A stretch of DNA of 64,000 nucleotides from Bacillus fungorum (GCF_002746455.1 NZ_NWUW01000005.1:1-64000), one strand, 5' to 3'. Shown: positions 20,523 to 29,242, numbered from the stretch's first letter. Numbers and translations are program-made. Notes: generated by a model not told the origin, from the letters alone.

Positions 20523-21794
20523 ATGAATTTGTCAATTGCAGCATTAGAAAACATGAAATTAAAAGAGTTATACGAGCTTGCGAAAGAATTTAAGATTTCG
20601 TATTATAGCAAATTAACGAAAAAAGAGTTAATCTTCGCCATTTTGAAAGCTCGAGCAGAAAAAGAAGGTTTCTTCTTCATGGAAGGCGTATTAGAAATTA
20701 TTCAATCAGAAGGATTTGGATTCCTACGTCCTATCAACTATTCTCCAAGCTCAGAAGATATTTATATCTCAGCTTCGCAAATTCGTCGTTTCGATTTACG
20801 TAATGGAGACAAAGTTTCTGGTAAAGTACGACCTCCGAAAGAAAATGAACGCTATTTTGGATTATTACAAGTTGAAGCTGTAAACGGAGATGATCCAGAG
20901 TCAGCAAAAGAGCGTGTGCATTTCCCTGCATTAACACCATTATACCCAGATCGCCAAATGAAGTTGGAAACGGAACCGAAAAAGTTACCGACACGCATCA
21001 TGGATTTAATTGCACCAGTTGGATTTGGACAACGTGGTTTAATTGTCGCGCCTCCAAAGGCTGGTAAAACAAGTCTATTAAAAGAAATTGCACACAGTGT
21101 TACAACAAATCATCCGGAAGCTGAATTAATTGTACTTTTAATTGATGAGCGTCCAGAGGAAGTAACAGACATTGAACGTTCTGTTAAAGGAGATGTTGTA
21201 AGTTCTACTTTTGATGAAGTACCAGAAAATCATATTAAAGTAGCGGAACTTGTATTAGAACGTGCAATGCGTCTTGTAGAGCACAAAAAAGATGTTATCA
21301 TTTTAATGGATAGTATTACCCGTTTAGCGCGAGCTTACAACCTTGTTATTCCGCCAAGTGGTAGAACATTATCGGGTGGTATCGATCCAGCTGCCTTCCA
21401 TAGACCGAAGCGCTTCTTCGGAGCTGCGCGTAATATTGAAGAAGGCGGTAGCTTAACGATTTTAGCAACAGCGCTTGTTGATACAGGATCTCGTATGGAC
21501 GATGTAATTTACGAAGAATTTAAAGGAACTGGAAATATGGAACTTCACTTAGATCGTTCATTAGCTGAGCGTCGTATCTTCCCGGCAATTGATATTCGCC
21601 GTTCTGGTACACGTAAAGAAGATCTATTAATTCCGAAAGAACATTTAGACAAGTTATGGGGTATTCGTAAAACAATGCGCGATACACCAGACTTTGTTGA
21701 AAGTTTCTTACGTAAACTTCGTCAAACAAAGACAAATGAAGAATTTTTACAAAACATTGTTGCAGATTCGAAAAGATATGTAACAACTAAGTAA
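20523..21794 (+). CDS. rho: Transcription termination factor Rho
   Basis: A 423-residue RNA-dependent ATPase helicase that ends non-coding and antisense transcription. N-terminal Rho-N domain (about 1-50), cold-shock-like RNA-binding domain (about 50-125), and a RecA-type ATPase core with Walker [10 protein letters not shown] (176-184), Walker [16 protein letters not shown], and the Q/R-loop region near [10 protein letters not shown]. The start has only a weak GTGGTG site; ATG 20523 gives the full-length protein. It has its own terminator. Confidence 0.97.
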   Translation: MNLSIAALENMKLKELYELAKEFKISYYSKLTKKELIFAILKARAEKEGFFFMEGVLEIIQSEGFGFLRPINYSPSSEDIYISASQIRRFDLRNGDKVSGKVRPPKENERYFGLLQVEAVNGDDPESAKERVHFPALTPLYPDRQMKLETEPKKLPTRIMDLIAPVGFGQRGLIVAPPKAGKTSLLKEIAHSVTTNHPEAELIVLLIDERPEEVTDIERSVKGDVVSSTFDEVPENHIKVAELVLERAMRLVEHKKDVIILMDSITRLARAYNLVIPPSGRTLSGGIDPAAFHRPKRFFGAARNIEEGGSLTILATALVDTGSRMDDVIYEEFKGTGNMELHLDRSLAERRIFPAIDIRRSGTRKEDLLIPKEHLDKLWGIRKTMRDTPDFVESFLRKLRQTKTNEEFLQNIVADSKRYVTTK

Positions 21795-21809
21795 AGGGAA
21801 AAGATTGGG

Positions 21810-21840
21810 ACTCGCTTATTTTGTGGTAAGCGAGTTTTTT
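21810..21840 (+). terminator. rho terminator
   Basis: ACTCGCTTA and TAAGCGAGT form a 9-bp stem followed by T6. Confidence 0.85.
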
Positions 21841-21870
21841 ATGTTTTTTAGGTGATGTTAAAGAGAGATA

Positions 21871-22162
21871 AGTGGAAGAATCTCCGGTCATTTCGCTCTC
21901 TCGCATGAAGCAAAAAGCGCTTCAAGGTCGAGAGCTTGAAGTGTCCTGGATTCTTAAGTAATATCCAGTTCCGGTGGCTAGGTCTTCGCATCTAAGAACC
22001 TTTCGCCCGAAAGAACCTTAGTTGGTCAGAGCTGAGCGAGCCACCTCCACAGCTCCAGCGGCTAGAATGGTCGGTGGCTTCGCGTCTTCCTACGAGGCAA
22101 AAAGCGCCTCTATGTCAGAAGCTCCATCCCCCTCCCATTCTGAATGAGCCGCTTGCGCTTTT
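21871..22162 (-). repeat. Array of three modular intergenic repeats (A, B, C)
   Basis: Module A (21871-21955) shares the GCTCTCTCGCATGAAGC core of 29291-29400. Module B (21963-22050) runs from CCGGTGGCTAG to GAGCCACCTCCAC and matches 23331-23448 and 29411-29522, but lacks their roughly 25-base inner hairpin. Module C (22051-22162) runs from GCTCCAGCGGCTAGAATGG to GAGCCGCTTGCGCTTTT and is the inverse of 41821-41939, with about 14 mismatches in about 112 bases by hand count. Confidence 0.75.
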
Positions 22163-22188
22163 AAATTTAAAAAGACAAAAACAGGTAG

Positions 22189-22217
22189 TTGCAAAATGAA
22201 GTTAGCCTTGTTATAAT
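22189..22217 (+). promoter_or_regulatory. rpmE2 promoter
   Basis: TTGCAA (22189-22194), a 17-base spacer and TATAAT (22212-22217); about 95 bases of leader before the start codon. Confidence 0.75.
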
Positions 22218-22312
22218 TTCATCATATGTGTTTCATCAATATAGTTGTGTATGCAGCTGAAGATGAAAAACTCTGTTTCGAAAATGATTCAGGGCGGAAG
22301 GAGATGAAAAGA

Positions 22313-22558
22313 ATGAAAGCAGGAATTCACCCAGATTACAAGAAAGTTGTATTCATGGACACAAACACAGGCTTCAAATTCTTAAGCGGATCTACTAAAG
22401 GATCTAACGAAACTGTTGAGTGGGAAGATGGTAACACTTATCCATTACTAAAAGTTGAGATCAGTTCTGATTCTCACCCATTCTACACTGGACGTCAGAA
22501 GTTTGCTACTGCAGACGGACGCGTTGACCGCTTCAATAAGAAATACGGTCTTAAGTAA
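22313..22558 (+). CDS. rpmE2: 50S ribosomal protein L31, type B (zinc-free)
   Basis: An 81-residue ribosomal protein, starting [14 protein letters not shown] and ending [12 protein letters not shown]. It has no CxxC zinc ligands, so it is the zinc-independent type B form (YtiA-like), although it occupies the locus after rho where B. subtilis has the zinc-binding type A rpmE. ATG 22313 follows AAGGAG at 9 bases; upstream in-frame starts lie in or before that site. Confidence 0.95.
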   Translation: MKAGIHPDYKKVVFMDTNTGFKFLSGSTKGSNETVEWEDGNTYPLLKVEISSDSHPFYTGRQKFATADGRVDRFNKKYGLK

Positions 22559-22567
22559 TAAAAACAT

Positions 22568-22608
22568 AAAACAGGCAAGTGTATCTATTCGCTTGTCTGT
22601 TTTTTTTG
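22568..22608 (+). terminator. rpmE2 terminator
   Basis: AAACAGGCAAG and CTTGTCTGTTT (one G-U pair) followed by a run of T. Confidence 0.8.
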
Positions 22609-22666
22609 CGAAAATATTATACCTTTACCCTACTTTTAACTAAAAAGTAGACGAAAGGAGAGCTTC

Positions 22667-23254
22667 ATGTACTTAATAAATCAGAACGGTTGGATTGAAG
22701 TGATTTGCGGTAGTATGTTTTCTGGTAAATCAGAAGAGCTTATCCGCCGTGTGCGTCGTACGCAATTTGCGAAACAACATGCAATTGTATTTAAACCATG
22801 TATTGATAATCGCTATAGTGAAGAAGACGTTGTATCACATAACGGATTAAAGGTAAAAGCAGTTCCTGTTTCAGCTTCAAAAGATATATTTGAACATATC
22901 ACTGAAGATATGGATGTAATTGCAATCGATGAGGTGCAATTCTTTGATGGGGACATTGTGGAAGTGGTGCAAGTATTGGCAAATCGTGGCTATCGTGTCA
23001 TTGTAGCTGGTTTAGACCAAGATTTCCGTGGTCTACCATTTGGACAAGTTCCTCAGCTGATGGCGATTGCTGAACATGTAACAAAACTACAAGCAGTATG
23101 TTCTGCATGTGGATCTCCAGCAAGTCGTACACAACGATTAATTGATGGAGAACCAGCGGCATTTGATGATCCGATTATTTTAGTTGGGGCTTCAGAATCG
23201 TATGAACCACGCTGTCGTCATTGTCATGCAATTCCTACAAACAAAGATAAGTAA
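22667..23254 (+). CDS. tdk: Thymidine kinase
   Basis: A 195-residue type II thymidine kinase phosphorylating thymidine to dTMP in salvage. P-loop [12 protein letters not shown] near the N-terminus, the DEVQFF metal/catalytic segment at about residue 88, and a C-terminal zinc site made by CSACG and CRHCH. AAAGGAGAGC precedes ATG 22667. Same position (rpmE-tdk-prfA) as in B. subtilis. Confidence 0.96.
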   Translation: MYLINQNGWIEVICGSMFSGKSEELIRRVRRTQFAKQHAIVFKPCIDNRYSEEDVVSHNGLKVKAVPVSASKDIFEHITEDMDVIAIDEVQFFDGDIVEVVQVLANRGYRVIVAGLDQDFRGLPFGQVPQLMAIAEHVTKLQAVCSACGSPASRTQRLIDGEPAAFDDPIILVGASESYEPRCRHCHAIPTNKDK

Positions 23255-23282
23255 AACTCGCTATGTAGGGCGGGTTTTTTTC
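23253..23282 (+). terminator. tdk terminator
   Basis: AACTCGC and GCGGGTT (with a wobble pair) followed by T7; a short stem but a clear T-run. Confidence 0.6.
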
Positions 23283-23291
23283 AGAATAGAG

Positions 23292-23448
23292 AGAATGAGT
23301 GGTGCAAGCCGCTTGCGCTTTTAAATGATATCTAGTTCCGGTGGCTAGCTCTTCGCATCTAAGAACCTTCCGCCCGAAAGGTAAAAAGCACCTTTAGGTC
23401 GGAAGAACCTTAGCTGGTCAGAGCTGGGCAAGCCACCTCCACTTTTAA
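23292..23448 (-). repeat. Modular intergenic repeat, B type, with a C-type end fragment
   Basis: 23292-23323 looks like the right end of a C module (GCCGCTTGCGCTTTTA). 23331-23448 is a full B module, with GGTGGCTAG and GCCACC as terminal inverted ends, an AAAGGT/ACCTTT inner hairpin, and a duplicated AGAACCTT. It is nearly identical to the B module at 21963-22050, apart from the inner hairpin missing there. Confidence 0.75.
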
Positions 23449-23521
23449 ATATAATTTGCGTTTTTTTGAGTAAGTACCATATACTATTTGTATTAGATAC
23501 TAGGATGTAGAGGTGAATGAT

Positions 23522-24589
23522 GTGTTAGATCGTTTGCAAGCTGTAGAAAATCGTTATGAGAAGTTAAATGAATTGTTAAGTGACCCGGAGGTTATTAGCG
23601 ATACAAATAAGCTTCGTGAATATTCAAAGGAACAATCTGATATACAGGAAACGGTAGAGGTGTATCGTGAGTATAAGGATGTTCGTGAGCAATTAAAAGA
23701 TGCGAAAGCAATGTTAGAAGATAAGTTAGACGCAGAAATGCGTGAAATGGTAAAAGAAGAGGTTTCTGAGTTAGAATCACAAGATAAAACATTATCAGAG
23801 CGTCTGAAAATTTTACTTGTTCCAAAAGACCCTAATGATGATAAGAACGTTATCGTTGAGGTTCGTGGAGCTGCTGGTGGCGACGAGGCCGCTTTATTTG
23901 CTGGTGACTTATACCGTATGTATAGCCGCTATGCTGAGGTACAAGGTTGGAAAACGGAGATTATCGAGGCTAGCTATACAGAATTAGGTGGATATAAAGA
24001 GATTATCTTTATGATTAATGGTAAAGGTGCTTTCGCGAAGCTGAAATTCGAGAATGGTGCTCACCGTGTACAACGTGTTCCTGAAACGGAATCTGGTGGA
24101 CGTATCCATACATCTACAGCAACTGTAGCTGTATTACCAGAGGCAGAAGAAGTAGAAATTGACATTCATGAGAAAGACGTTCGTGTTGATACATTCGCTT
24201 CTAGTGGACCTGGTGGACAGAGCGTTAATACAACGATGTCAGCGGTGCGTTTAACGCATTTACCGACTGGTGTAGTTGTATCGTGTCAGGATGAGAAATC
24301 ACAAATTAAGAATAAAGAAAAAGCGATGAAAGTATTACGCGCACGTGTTTATGATAAGTTTAGACAAGAAGCACAAGCTGAGTATGATCAAAACCGTAAA
24401 CAAGCTGTTGGTACGGGGGATCGTTCAGAGCGTATTCGTACGTATAACTTCCCGCAAAACCGCGTTACAGACCATCGAATCGGTTTAACGATTCAAAAGC
24501 TAGATCAAATCTTACAAGGTAAGTTAGATGATTTCATCAATGCCTTAGTGATGGAAGATCAGGCTCAAAAGATGGAGGCAGCTGAGTAA
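23522..24589 (+). CDS. prfA: Peptide chain release factor 1
   Basis: A 355-residue factor that recognises UAA and UAG and triggers peptide release. The peptidyl-transferase GGQ motif is at about 231-233 (GPGGQSVNT); the stop-codon recognition region contains [16 protein letters not shown] chose GTG 23522, which follows AGAGGTGA at 5 bases and yields the usual [12 protein letters not shown] start; the in-frame GTG at 23513 is inside that site. Its stop overlaps the prmC start (TAATG), giving translational coupling to the enzyme that methylates its GGQ Gln. Confidence 0.97.
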   Translation: MLDRLQAVENRYEKLNELLSDPEVISDTNKLREYSKEQSDIQETVEVYREYKDVREQLKDAKAMLEDKLDAEMREMVKEEVSELESQDKTLSERLKILLVPKDPNDDKNVIVEVRGAAGGDEAALFAGDLYRMYSRYAEVQGWKTEIIEASYTELGGYKEIIFMINGKGAFAKLKFENGAHRVQRVPETESGGRIHTSTATVAVLPEAEEVEIDIHEKDVRVDTFASSGPGGQSVNTTMSAVRLTHLPTGVVVSCQDEKSQIKNKEKAMKVLRARVYDKFRQEAQAEYDQNRKQAVGTGDRSERIRTYNFPQNRVTDHRIGLTIQKLDQILQGKLDDFINALVMEDQAQKMEAAE

Positions 24590-25440
24590 TGCGTGTCTAT
24601 GAAGCCCTGAAATGGGCTTCTTCTTTTTTACAGGAAAATGGACGAGATGAAAATGCGGGAGAAATTGTCCTTTGTCATGTATTAAAGACGAACAGAACAG
24701 GGTTATTGATGAATATGCGTGAAGAAATAACTGTGGAACAAGAAACAAGTTTTGCAGAGTTTATCCACAAGCATGTAGAAGGTATTCCGATTCAATATAT
24801 GATTGGTTATGAAATGTTTTATGGACGATCGTTCTTTGTGAATGAAGAAGTATTAATACCAAGACCTGAAACAGAAGAACTTATAGTGGGAGTATTAGAA
24901 AGAATCGAGCGCCATTTTGATGATGAGAAACTACATGTAGCAGATATCGGTACAGGTAGCGGAGCAATTTCTATTACGCTCGCTTTAGAAAATAAAAATC
25001 TTCATGTGTATACGGTAGATATTGCGCAGGAGTCGATTGAAGTTGCAAAAGAAAATGCAAAAACTTTGGGTGCAGAAGTAACGTTCTATCACGGTGATTT
25101 ATTATCGCCATTTTATAAAACAGGTCAAAGGTTAGATGTTGTTGTTTCAAATCCTCCATATATACCGGAAGAAGATTGGCGTTGTCTTTCTCCTGTGGTG
25201 AAAGAGCATGAGCCAAAGAGAGCACTTGTTGGCGGTAACGACGGATTAGATTTCTATCGTCGTTTTATGGAAGAGTTGCCGAATGTGTTGCAGAAGAAAG
25301 CGATTGTGGCATTTGAAATTGGAGTAGGGCAAGGTGAGGACGTGAAAGGGTTGTTACAACAAGCTTTTCCACATGCTCATGTTGAGGTTGTTTTTGATAT
25401 TAATGGAAAAGATCGTATGGTATTTGCAGAGATGGAGTAA
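24589..25440 (+). CDS. prmC: Release factor glutamine methyltransferase PrmC
   Basis: A 283-residue S-adenosylmethionine-dependent enzyme that N5-methylates the Gln of the release-factor GGQ motif. SAM-binding motif VADIGTGSGAISI (about 117-129) and the catalytic NPPY at 188-191 (VVSNPPYIPEED) are clear. It overlaps prfA by one base. A single perfect DnaA 9-mer (24761-24769) lies inside the gene. A terminator follows. Confidence 0.96.
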   Translation: MRVYEALKWASSFLQENGRDENAGEIVLCHVLKTNRTGLLMNMREEITVEQETSFAEFIHKHVEGIPIQYMIGYEMFYGRSFFVNEEVLIPRPETEELIVGVLERIERHFDDEKLHVADIGTGSGAISITLALENKNLHVYTVDIAQESIEVAKENAKTLGAEVTFYHGDLLSPFYKTGQRLDVVVSNPPYIPEEDWRCLSPVVKEHEPKRALVGGNDGLDFYRRFMEELPNVLQKKAIVAFEIGVGQGEDVKGLLQQAFPHAHVEVVFDINGKDRMVFAEME

Positions 25441-25466
25441 GGTTCACACCTTACTCTATTTTTTTG
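25437..25466 (+). terminator. prfA-prmC terminator
   Basis: GTAAGGT and ACCTTAC with a short loop, followed by a T-rich stretch (CTATTTTTTTG). The left arm includes the prmC stop. Confidence 0.75.
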
Positions 25467-25543
25467 TGGAAAAATTCATATAGATTTTGAATTTAATAGT
25501 TTAGAATGATGAAAGTCTGTCCACACTGTTTGTAGAAGGGACG

Positions 25544-26416
25544 GTGGAGGAAATGAAAAAACAAGTTATTGCTTATCTTCTTCTATTATTAATTGGTGCA
25601 CAGTTGCTTGTGCAGTTTGGATATATGAAAGCTGATGCGAAAGGACCTTCGGTTATTCCGAAAGAGGCCGTTCGATTACGGATTTTAGCAAATAGTGATT
25701 CAGATAAAGATCAGGCGTTAAAGCGCAAAGTACGTGATGAAGTAAAAGCGCAAATTGATGGATGGGTAGCGGATTTAACTTCATTTGAAGAGGCGCGTAA
25801 AGTTATTCAAAGTCATATTCCAGAAATCGAAAAAACAGTAGGAAATACGTTGAAAAAAGAAGGAAGTAAAGATTCATTTCAAGTGAAATTCAGTAAGAAT
25901 GTAAAGTTTCCTACGAAGGTATATGGGAATTTTATTTATCCAGCAGGGGAATATGAGGCGGTGTTGATTACAATTGGGAAAGGTGAAGGGGCAAACTGGT
26001 GGTGTGTATTATTTCCGCCGATGTGTTTCTTAGATTTTTCAAGTGGTACAGCTGTAAGGAAAGAAGAACATGTTGTGAAGGCTGAATCGCCTGAGGAGGA
26101 GCAGGTAAAACAAATAGATGAGGAAGTAGTGGATACACAAGAGAAAAAAGAGGATGCGGTGAAAGAAAAGAAAGTTGTAAAGCAGGAAGTCGCAAAAAAA
26201 GTAACAGCTTCTGAAAAGAAAATAGTAAAAAATGAAAAGAAAGTAGAAGAACAACCTGTAAGTAAAGAAGAAACAAAAACTGTGGAAAAAGTGGAGAAAC
26301 CTGTGGAACAAAAACAAGAAAAACAAAATGAGTATGTAAAAGTAGAGGAGGAAGAAGAAAAGCCAGAAGTTAAGTTATTTATTGTAGAAGCTTTTACATC
26401 TTTATTCCCTAAATAG
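25544..26416 (+). CDS. spoIIR: Stage II sporulation protein R
   Basis: A 290-residue secreted signalling protein, made in the forespore under sigma-F, that triggers SpoIIGA to process pro-sigma-E in the mother cell. N-terminal signal/anchor (about 8-28), then the conserved VRLRILANSDSDKDQ, FPTKVYGNFIYPAGEYEAV and GEGANWWCVLFPPMCFLDF blocks. Residues about 180-275 are a Lys/Glu-rich low-complexity stretch, followed by the family C-terminus (LFIVEAFTSLF). The start is uncertain: GTG 25544 (GAAGGG upstream) or ATG 25553 (GGAGG only two bases away). I found no convincing sigma-F promoter by eye. Confidence 0.93.
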   Translation: MEEMKKQVIAYLLLLLIGAQLLVQFGYMKADAKGPSVIPKEAVRLRILANSDSDKDQALKRKVRDEVKAQIDGWVADLTSFEEARKVIQSHIPEIEKTVGNTLKKEGSKDSFQVKFSKNVKFPTKVYGNFIYPAGEYEAVLITIGKGEGANWWCVLFPPMCFLDFSSGTAVRKEEHVVKAESPEEEQVKQIDEEVVDTQEKKEDAVKEKKVVKQEVAKKVTASEKKIVKNEKKVEEQPVSKEETKTVEKVEKPVEQKQEKQNEYVKVEEEEEKPEVKLFIVEAFTSLFPK

Positions 26417-26465
26417 TACTATTAGTAGACCCCTTCTCATATATAAAAAAGAGGAGGGATTTACT

Positions 26466-26924
26466 ATGAAGACGGTATATTTTGCTACGAAAGCAGATGT
26501 GGAAAGATTGCATTCTTTTTTCGGACAAGCTAATAAAAAAGATGATAAAATAAATGAGTTGTACACGCAATTTATGATTTTGGAAGAGGCGGAAGAAATA
26601 CGAGCTGTCATTGGATATGAACAAAGTGAAGAAAACGCACTTATTCGTTCTTGTTTATTCACACCTAATGTGGATAAACAGACTTTCTTATATTTTTTTG
26701 AAATGTTTTTGCAGTATATGAAAGAAAAAAATATTCGACAATTGTACTTACTAACAAATCATCCACAATCTATAACAATCTTTCAGTTTTTTGACTTTGT
26801 TACTATAGAGAAAGAAAACATACCAGAGGGAATTCGACAGTTAGAACACTTTTGTAAAAATATAAAAGAGCCAAATGCAATAATACTAAATTGTCAGCTA
26901 TTCACAAAGTTATCCACGGATTAA
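26466..26924 (+). CDS. ywlB: YwlB-like protein, possible GNAT acetyltransferase
   Basis: A 152-residue protein. The middle, with IRAVIGYEQSEENALIRSCLF, then IRQLYLLTNHPQSITIFQFFDF, resembles the strand-helix pattern of GNAT acetyltransferases, though the acetyl-CoA loop is weak. Position between spoIIR and ywlC matches B. subtilis ywlB. GAGGAGGG precedes ATG 26466. The gene contains a perfect DnaA 9-mer at 26669-26677, and its 3' end runs into the DnaA-box cluster. Function unknown. Confidence 0.7.
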   Translation: MKTVYFATKADVERLHSFFGQANKKDDKINELYTQFMILEEAEEIRAVIGYEQSEENALIRSCLFTPNVDKQTFLYFFEMFLQYMKEKNIRQLYLLTNHPQSITIFQFFDFVTIEKENIPEGIRQLEHFCKNIKEPNAIILNCQLFTKLSTD

Positions 26925-27091
26925 TTAGGTTTATCCACATTTTGTGGATAAACCTTGTTTGTCTTTTGGATAAATCTCATAGTAAACTAAAAATAGACAA
27001 GTATTTCAGGGTAGAAAAGGACGTGGGAAAAAATGCATACAAATATGTGGGTTGTGGATAATGTTGTGGAAAGAAAAAAATATTATCCACA
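26898..27091. promoter_or_regulatory. DnaA-box cluster at ywlB-ywlC
   Basis: Four perfect TTATCCACA 9-mers, counted on either strand, lie at 26931-26939 (+), 26943-26951 (-), 27053-27061 (-) and 27083-27091 (+). TTATCCACG is at 26910-26918, and one-mismatch boxes are at 26898-26906 and 26965-26973. DnaA-box clusters outside oriC that damp initiation are known in B. subtilis, and I recall ywlC being one of those loci. Binding here is inference. Confidence 0.8.
26927..26972 (+). terminator. ywlB terminator built from two DnaA boxes
   Basis: AGGTTTATCCACA (26927-26939) and TGTGGATAAACCT (26943-26955) form a perfect 13-bp stem with a 3-base loop and a T-rich tail. Each arm contains one perfect DnaA box. 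Confidence 0.75.
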
Positions 27092-28073
27092 GTTACAAGA
27101 AGCTGCAAAATTATTAAGGGAAAATGAGGCGATTGCCTTCCCTACAGAAACGGTATACGGACTAGGTGCGAACGCGATGAATGATGAAGCGATTGCGAAA
27201 ATTTTTGAAGCGAAAGGAAGACCGAGTGATAATCCACTTATTGTGCACATAGGTACAAAATCTCAGTTAGATGGGATTGTGACGGAAATTCCGCTAGTTG
27301 CAGAGAAGTTAATGGAGCATTTTTGGCCAGGGCCGTTAACAATTATTTTACCTAGAAAAGAAGGAATTTCAGAGAAAGTGACGGCAGGACTTAATACAGT
27401 TGGAGTGAGGATGCCCGATCATCCGGTAGCGCTTGCTCTTATTGAGGAGGCAAATGTACCTGTTGCAGCACCGAGTGCGAACCGTTCGGGGCGTCCAAGT
27501 CCGACGTTAGCGTCTCATGTATATGAAGATTTAAATGAGAAAATCGCAGGTATTGTAGATGGTGGTGCAACTGGAGTAGGTGTTGAATCAACTGTAATTG
27601 ATTGTACGAGCGCTGTTCCAACGATATTACGCCCAGGCGGGATTACGAAAGAACAATTGGAAGCAGTGATTGGTACGGTTTCTATAGATCCGGCTTTAAA
27701 GGACGAGAAAGAAAAACCGAAATCACCTGGAATGAAATATACACATTATGCACCGAAAGCGCCGCTCAGTATTGTTGAAGGATCACGTGAGTTTATTCAG
27801 CGTCTTGTGGATGAGAAGAAGGAAGAAGGATTCAAAGTAGGCGTATTAACGACAGAAGAGTATCAGCATGTATATAGCGCAGATGTTATATTATCTTGCG
27901 GTGTTCGAAGCGATTTAGCTAGCGTTGCGACTAAATTATATGATGTACTTAGAACGTTTGATGCAAGTGAAGTGGATGTTATTTTTAGTGAATCATTCCC
28001 GAATGAAGGAATAGGGAATGCCATTATGAACCGTTTAACAAAAGCAGCGGGACATCATATTATTACTGAATGA
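27033..28073 (+). CDS. ywlC: Threonylcarbamoyl-AMP synthase (Sua5/YwlC)
   Basis: A 346-residue enzyme that makes threonylcarbamoyl-AMP from threonine, bicarbonate and ATP for the t6A modification of ANN-decoding tRNAs. The YrdC domain (about 20-205) shows AIAFPTETVYGLGANA, KGRPSDNPLIVH and APSANRSGRPSPT. A Sua5-specific C-terminal domain follows SPGMKYTHYAPKAP. Two DnaA boxes lie within its first 20 codons. ATG 27033 has only a weak site (GGACGTGGG), so the start is less certain than the protein. Confidence 0.94.
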   Translation: MHTNMWVVDNVVERKKYYPQLQEAAKLLRENEAIAFPTETVYGLGANAMNDEAIAKIFEAKGRPSDNPLIVHIGTKSQLDGIVTEIPLVAEKLMEHFWPGPLTIILPRKEGISEKVTAGLNTVGVRMPDHPVALALIEEANVPVAAPSANRSGRPSPTLASHVYEDLNEKIAGIVDGGATGVGVESTVIDCTSAVPTILRPGGITKEQLEAVIGTVSIDPALKDEKEKPKSPGMKYTHYAPKAPLSIVEGSREFIQRLVDEKKEEGFKVGVLTTEEYQHVYSADVILSCGVRSDLASVATKLYDVLRTFDASEVDVIFSESFPNEGIGNAIMNRLTKAAGHHIITE

Positions 28074-28101
28074 TAAGGCAAGATTAGCAAACAGAATATT
28101 T

Positions 28102-28142
28102 CTCCTCGGATAAGCATATTGTGAAGTAGCACGTCCGAGGAG
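28102..28142 (+). promoter_or_regulatory. Hairpin that would occlude the mntP ribosome-binding site
   Basis: CTCCTCGGA (28102-28110) and TCCGAGGAG (28134-28142) pair perfectly over 9 bp. The right arm includes the GAGGAGG Shine-Dalgarno sequence of mntP, so the folded leader would block translation. Confidence 0.6.
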
Positions 28143-28150
28143 GGACATGA

Positions 28151-28699
28151 ATGACGCTTGAACAGCTAATACCTTTAATAATTATGGCATTCGCCTTAGG
28201 GATGGATGCATTCTCGGTGAGTCTTGGTATGGGAATGATGACCTTAAAGATAAGACAAATCCTGTATATAGGTATGACGATAGGGATATTTCATATTATC
28301 ATGCCATTTATAGGGATGGTATTAGGTCGTTTTTTATCAGAGAAGTATGGAGACATTGCACATTTTGCAGGTGCTATTTTATTAATTGGACTAGGATTCT
28401 ATATTGTATATTCCTCTATTTTAGAGAATGAAGAGGCTAGAACGGCTCCTATCGGAATTAGCTTATTCGTATTTGCATTTGGCGTTAGTATAGATAGTTT
28501 TTCAGTAGGGCTTAGTCTTGGTATTTACGGAGCACAGACAATTATTACGATATTACTTTTTGGATTTGTTAGTATGTTATTAGCGTGGATTGGTTTATTA
28601 ATTGGTAGACATGCGAAAGATATGCTCGGTACATATGGTGAGATAGTAGGTGGTATCATTTTGGTTGGATTTGGATTATATCTCCTTTTTCCTATATAA
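28151..28699 (+). CDS. mntP: Manganese efflux pump MntP
   Basis: A 182-residue membrane protein that exports Mn(II). Six hydrophobic segments arranged as an internal duplication; the conserved acidic motifs [12 protein letters not shown] (near residue 20) and [12 protein letters not shown] (near 120) are the metal-path residues of the family. B. subtilis has the same gene (ywlD) after ywlC. The start is ATG 28151. I saw no yybP-ykoY manganese riboswitch; the leader hairpin is listed separately. Confidence 0.94.
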   Translation: MTLEQLIPLIIMAFALGMDAFSVSLGMGMMTLKIRQILYIGMTIGIFHIIMPFIGMVLGRFLSEKYGDIAHFAGAILLIGLGFYIVYSSILENEEARTAPIGISLFVFAFGVSIDSFSVGLSLGIYGAQTIITILLFGFVSMLLAWIGLLIGRHAKDMLGTYGEIVGGIILVGFGLYLLFPI

Positions 28700-28718
28700 T
28701 TTTAAGGAGGAGGACGTT

Positions 28719-28847
28719 ATGAACAGGTTATTGGAATGGTATATTCGATTTGTAACTTTCTTTCCTAGATGGTTACGACTGCTTATTATTTGGGGTATTG
28801 TTTTGCAAATTTCAATTTTAGGTTGGATTAAGTTAATTCGTGAATGA
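28719..28847 (+). CDS. Small membrane protein, 42 residues
   Basis: A short open frame (MNRLLEWYIRF... to ...IKLIRE) with an excellent AAGGAGGAGG site 6 to 8 bases before its ATG, 19 bases after mntP. It has one hydrophobic segment (about 16-37) framed by Arg/Lys, typical of a single-pass small membrane protein. It could modulate MntP or be independent. I recognise no family. Confidence 0.7.
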   Translation: MNRLLEWYIRFVTFFPRWLRLLIIWGIVLQISILGWIKLIRE

Positions 28848-28931
28848 TAAGAGGGTTCCTTTCTGTGCATAGTTTTGTTTGTACTATACTGATTGCGCTA
28901 AAAAATTACACATATAGAAAGGATGAGATGG

Positions 28932-29210
28932 ATGACGAGATTGAAGCAAGTTTTTGGTATTATTATTAGTTTTTTTGTTTTTTGGTTTAGTATGCTCGGT
29001 GTACAAATGTTTGCTGAGTTTTTAGATATTGAGTCATTGAAGTTTGTGGCGGGAAAAACGGAGGCGGCGCGTGCTTTTTATTCTCCGTATCCATTTATAA
29101 TCGTTTTTCTTATTACATTGCTTTCCCTATATTTCTTAGTCATTAAGCTTGGGAAACCGAAAAAAGAGAAGATGCCTACTTTAGAAGAGAAGAAGGAAGA
29201 ATTACAATAA
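28932..29210 (+). CDS. Small membrane protein, two predicted segments
   Basis: A 92-residue protein with hydrophobic segments at about 5-28 and 55-75 and a Lys/Glu-rich C-terminal tail. ATG 28932 lies 8 bases after AGGA; the in-frame ATG at 28923 overlaps the site. Function unknown. It ends at a strong terminator. Confidence 0.75.
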   Translation: MTRLKQVFGIIISFFVFWFSMLGVQMFAEFLDIESLKFVAGKTEAARAFYSPYPFIIVFLITLLSLYFLVIKLGKPKKEKMPTLEEKKEELQ

Positions 29211-29211
29211 T

Positions 29212-29242
29212 AAAATCCCCTGCTTAGTAGCAGGGGATTTTA
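29212..29242 (+). terminator. Strong terminator
   Basis: AAAATCCCCTGCT and AGCAGGGGATTTT form a perfect 13-bp stem with a 4-base loop. Confidence 0.9.

Larger units (their letters stand above)
21795..22312. other. Intergenic region between rho and rpmE2
   Basis: 518 bases without a convincing gene. In order: the rho terminator, a three-module repeat array (21871-22162) and the rpmE2 promoter (22189-22217). Confidence 0.75.

Noticed and set aside
21871..22162. Repeat array considered as a CRISPR
   Set aside because: Modules are long, differ from each other, occur in both orientations and have no regular unique spacers; no cas genes are nearby.
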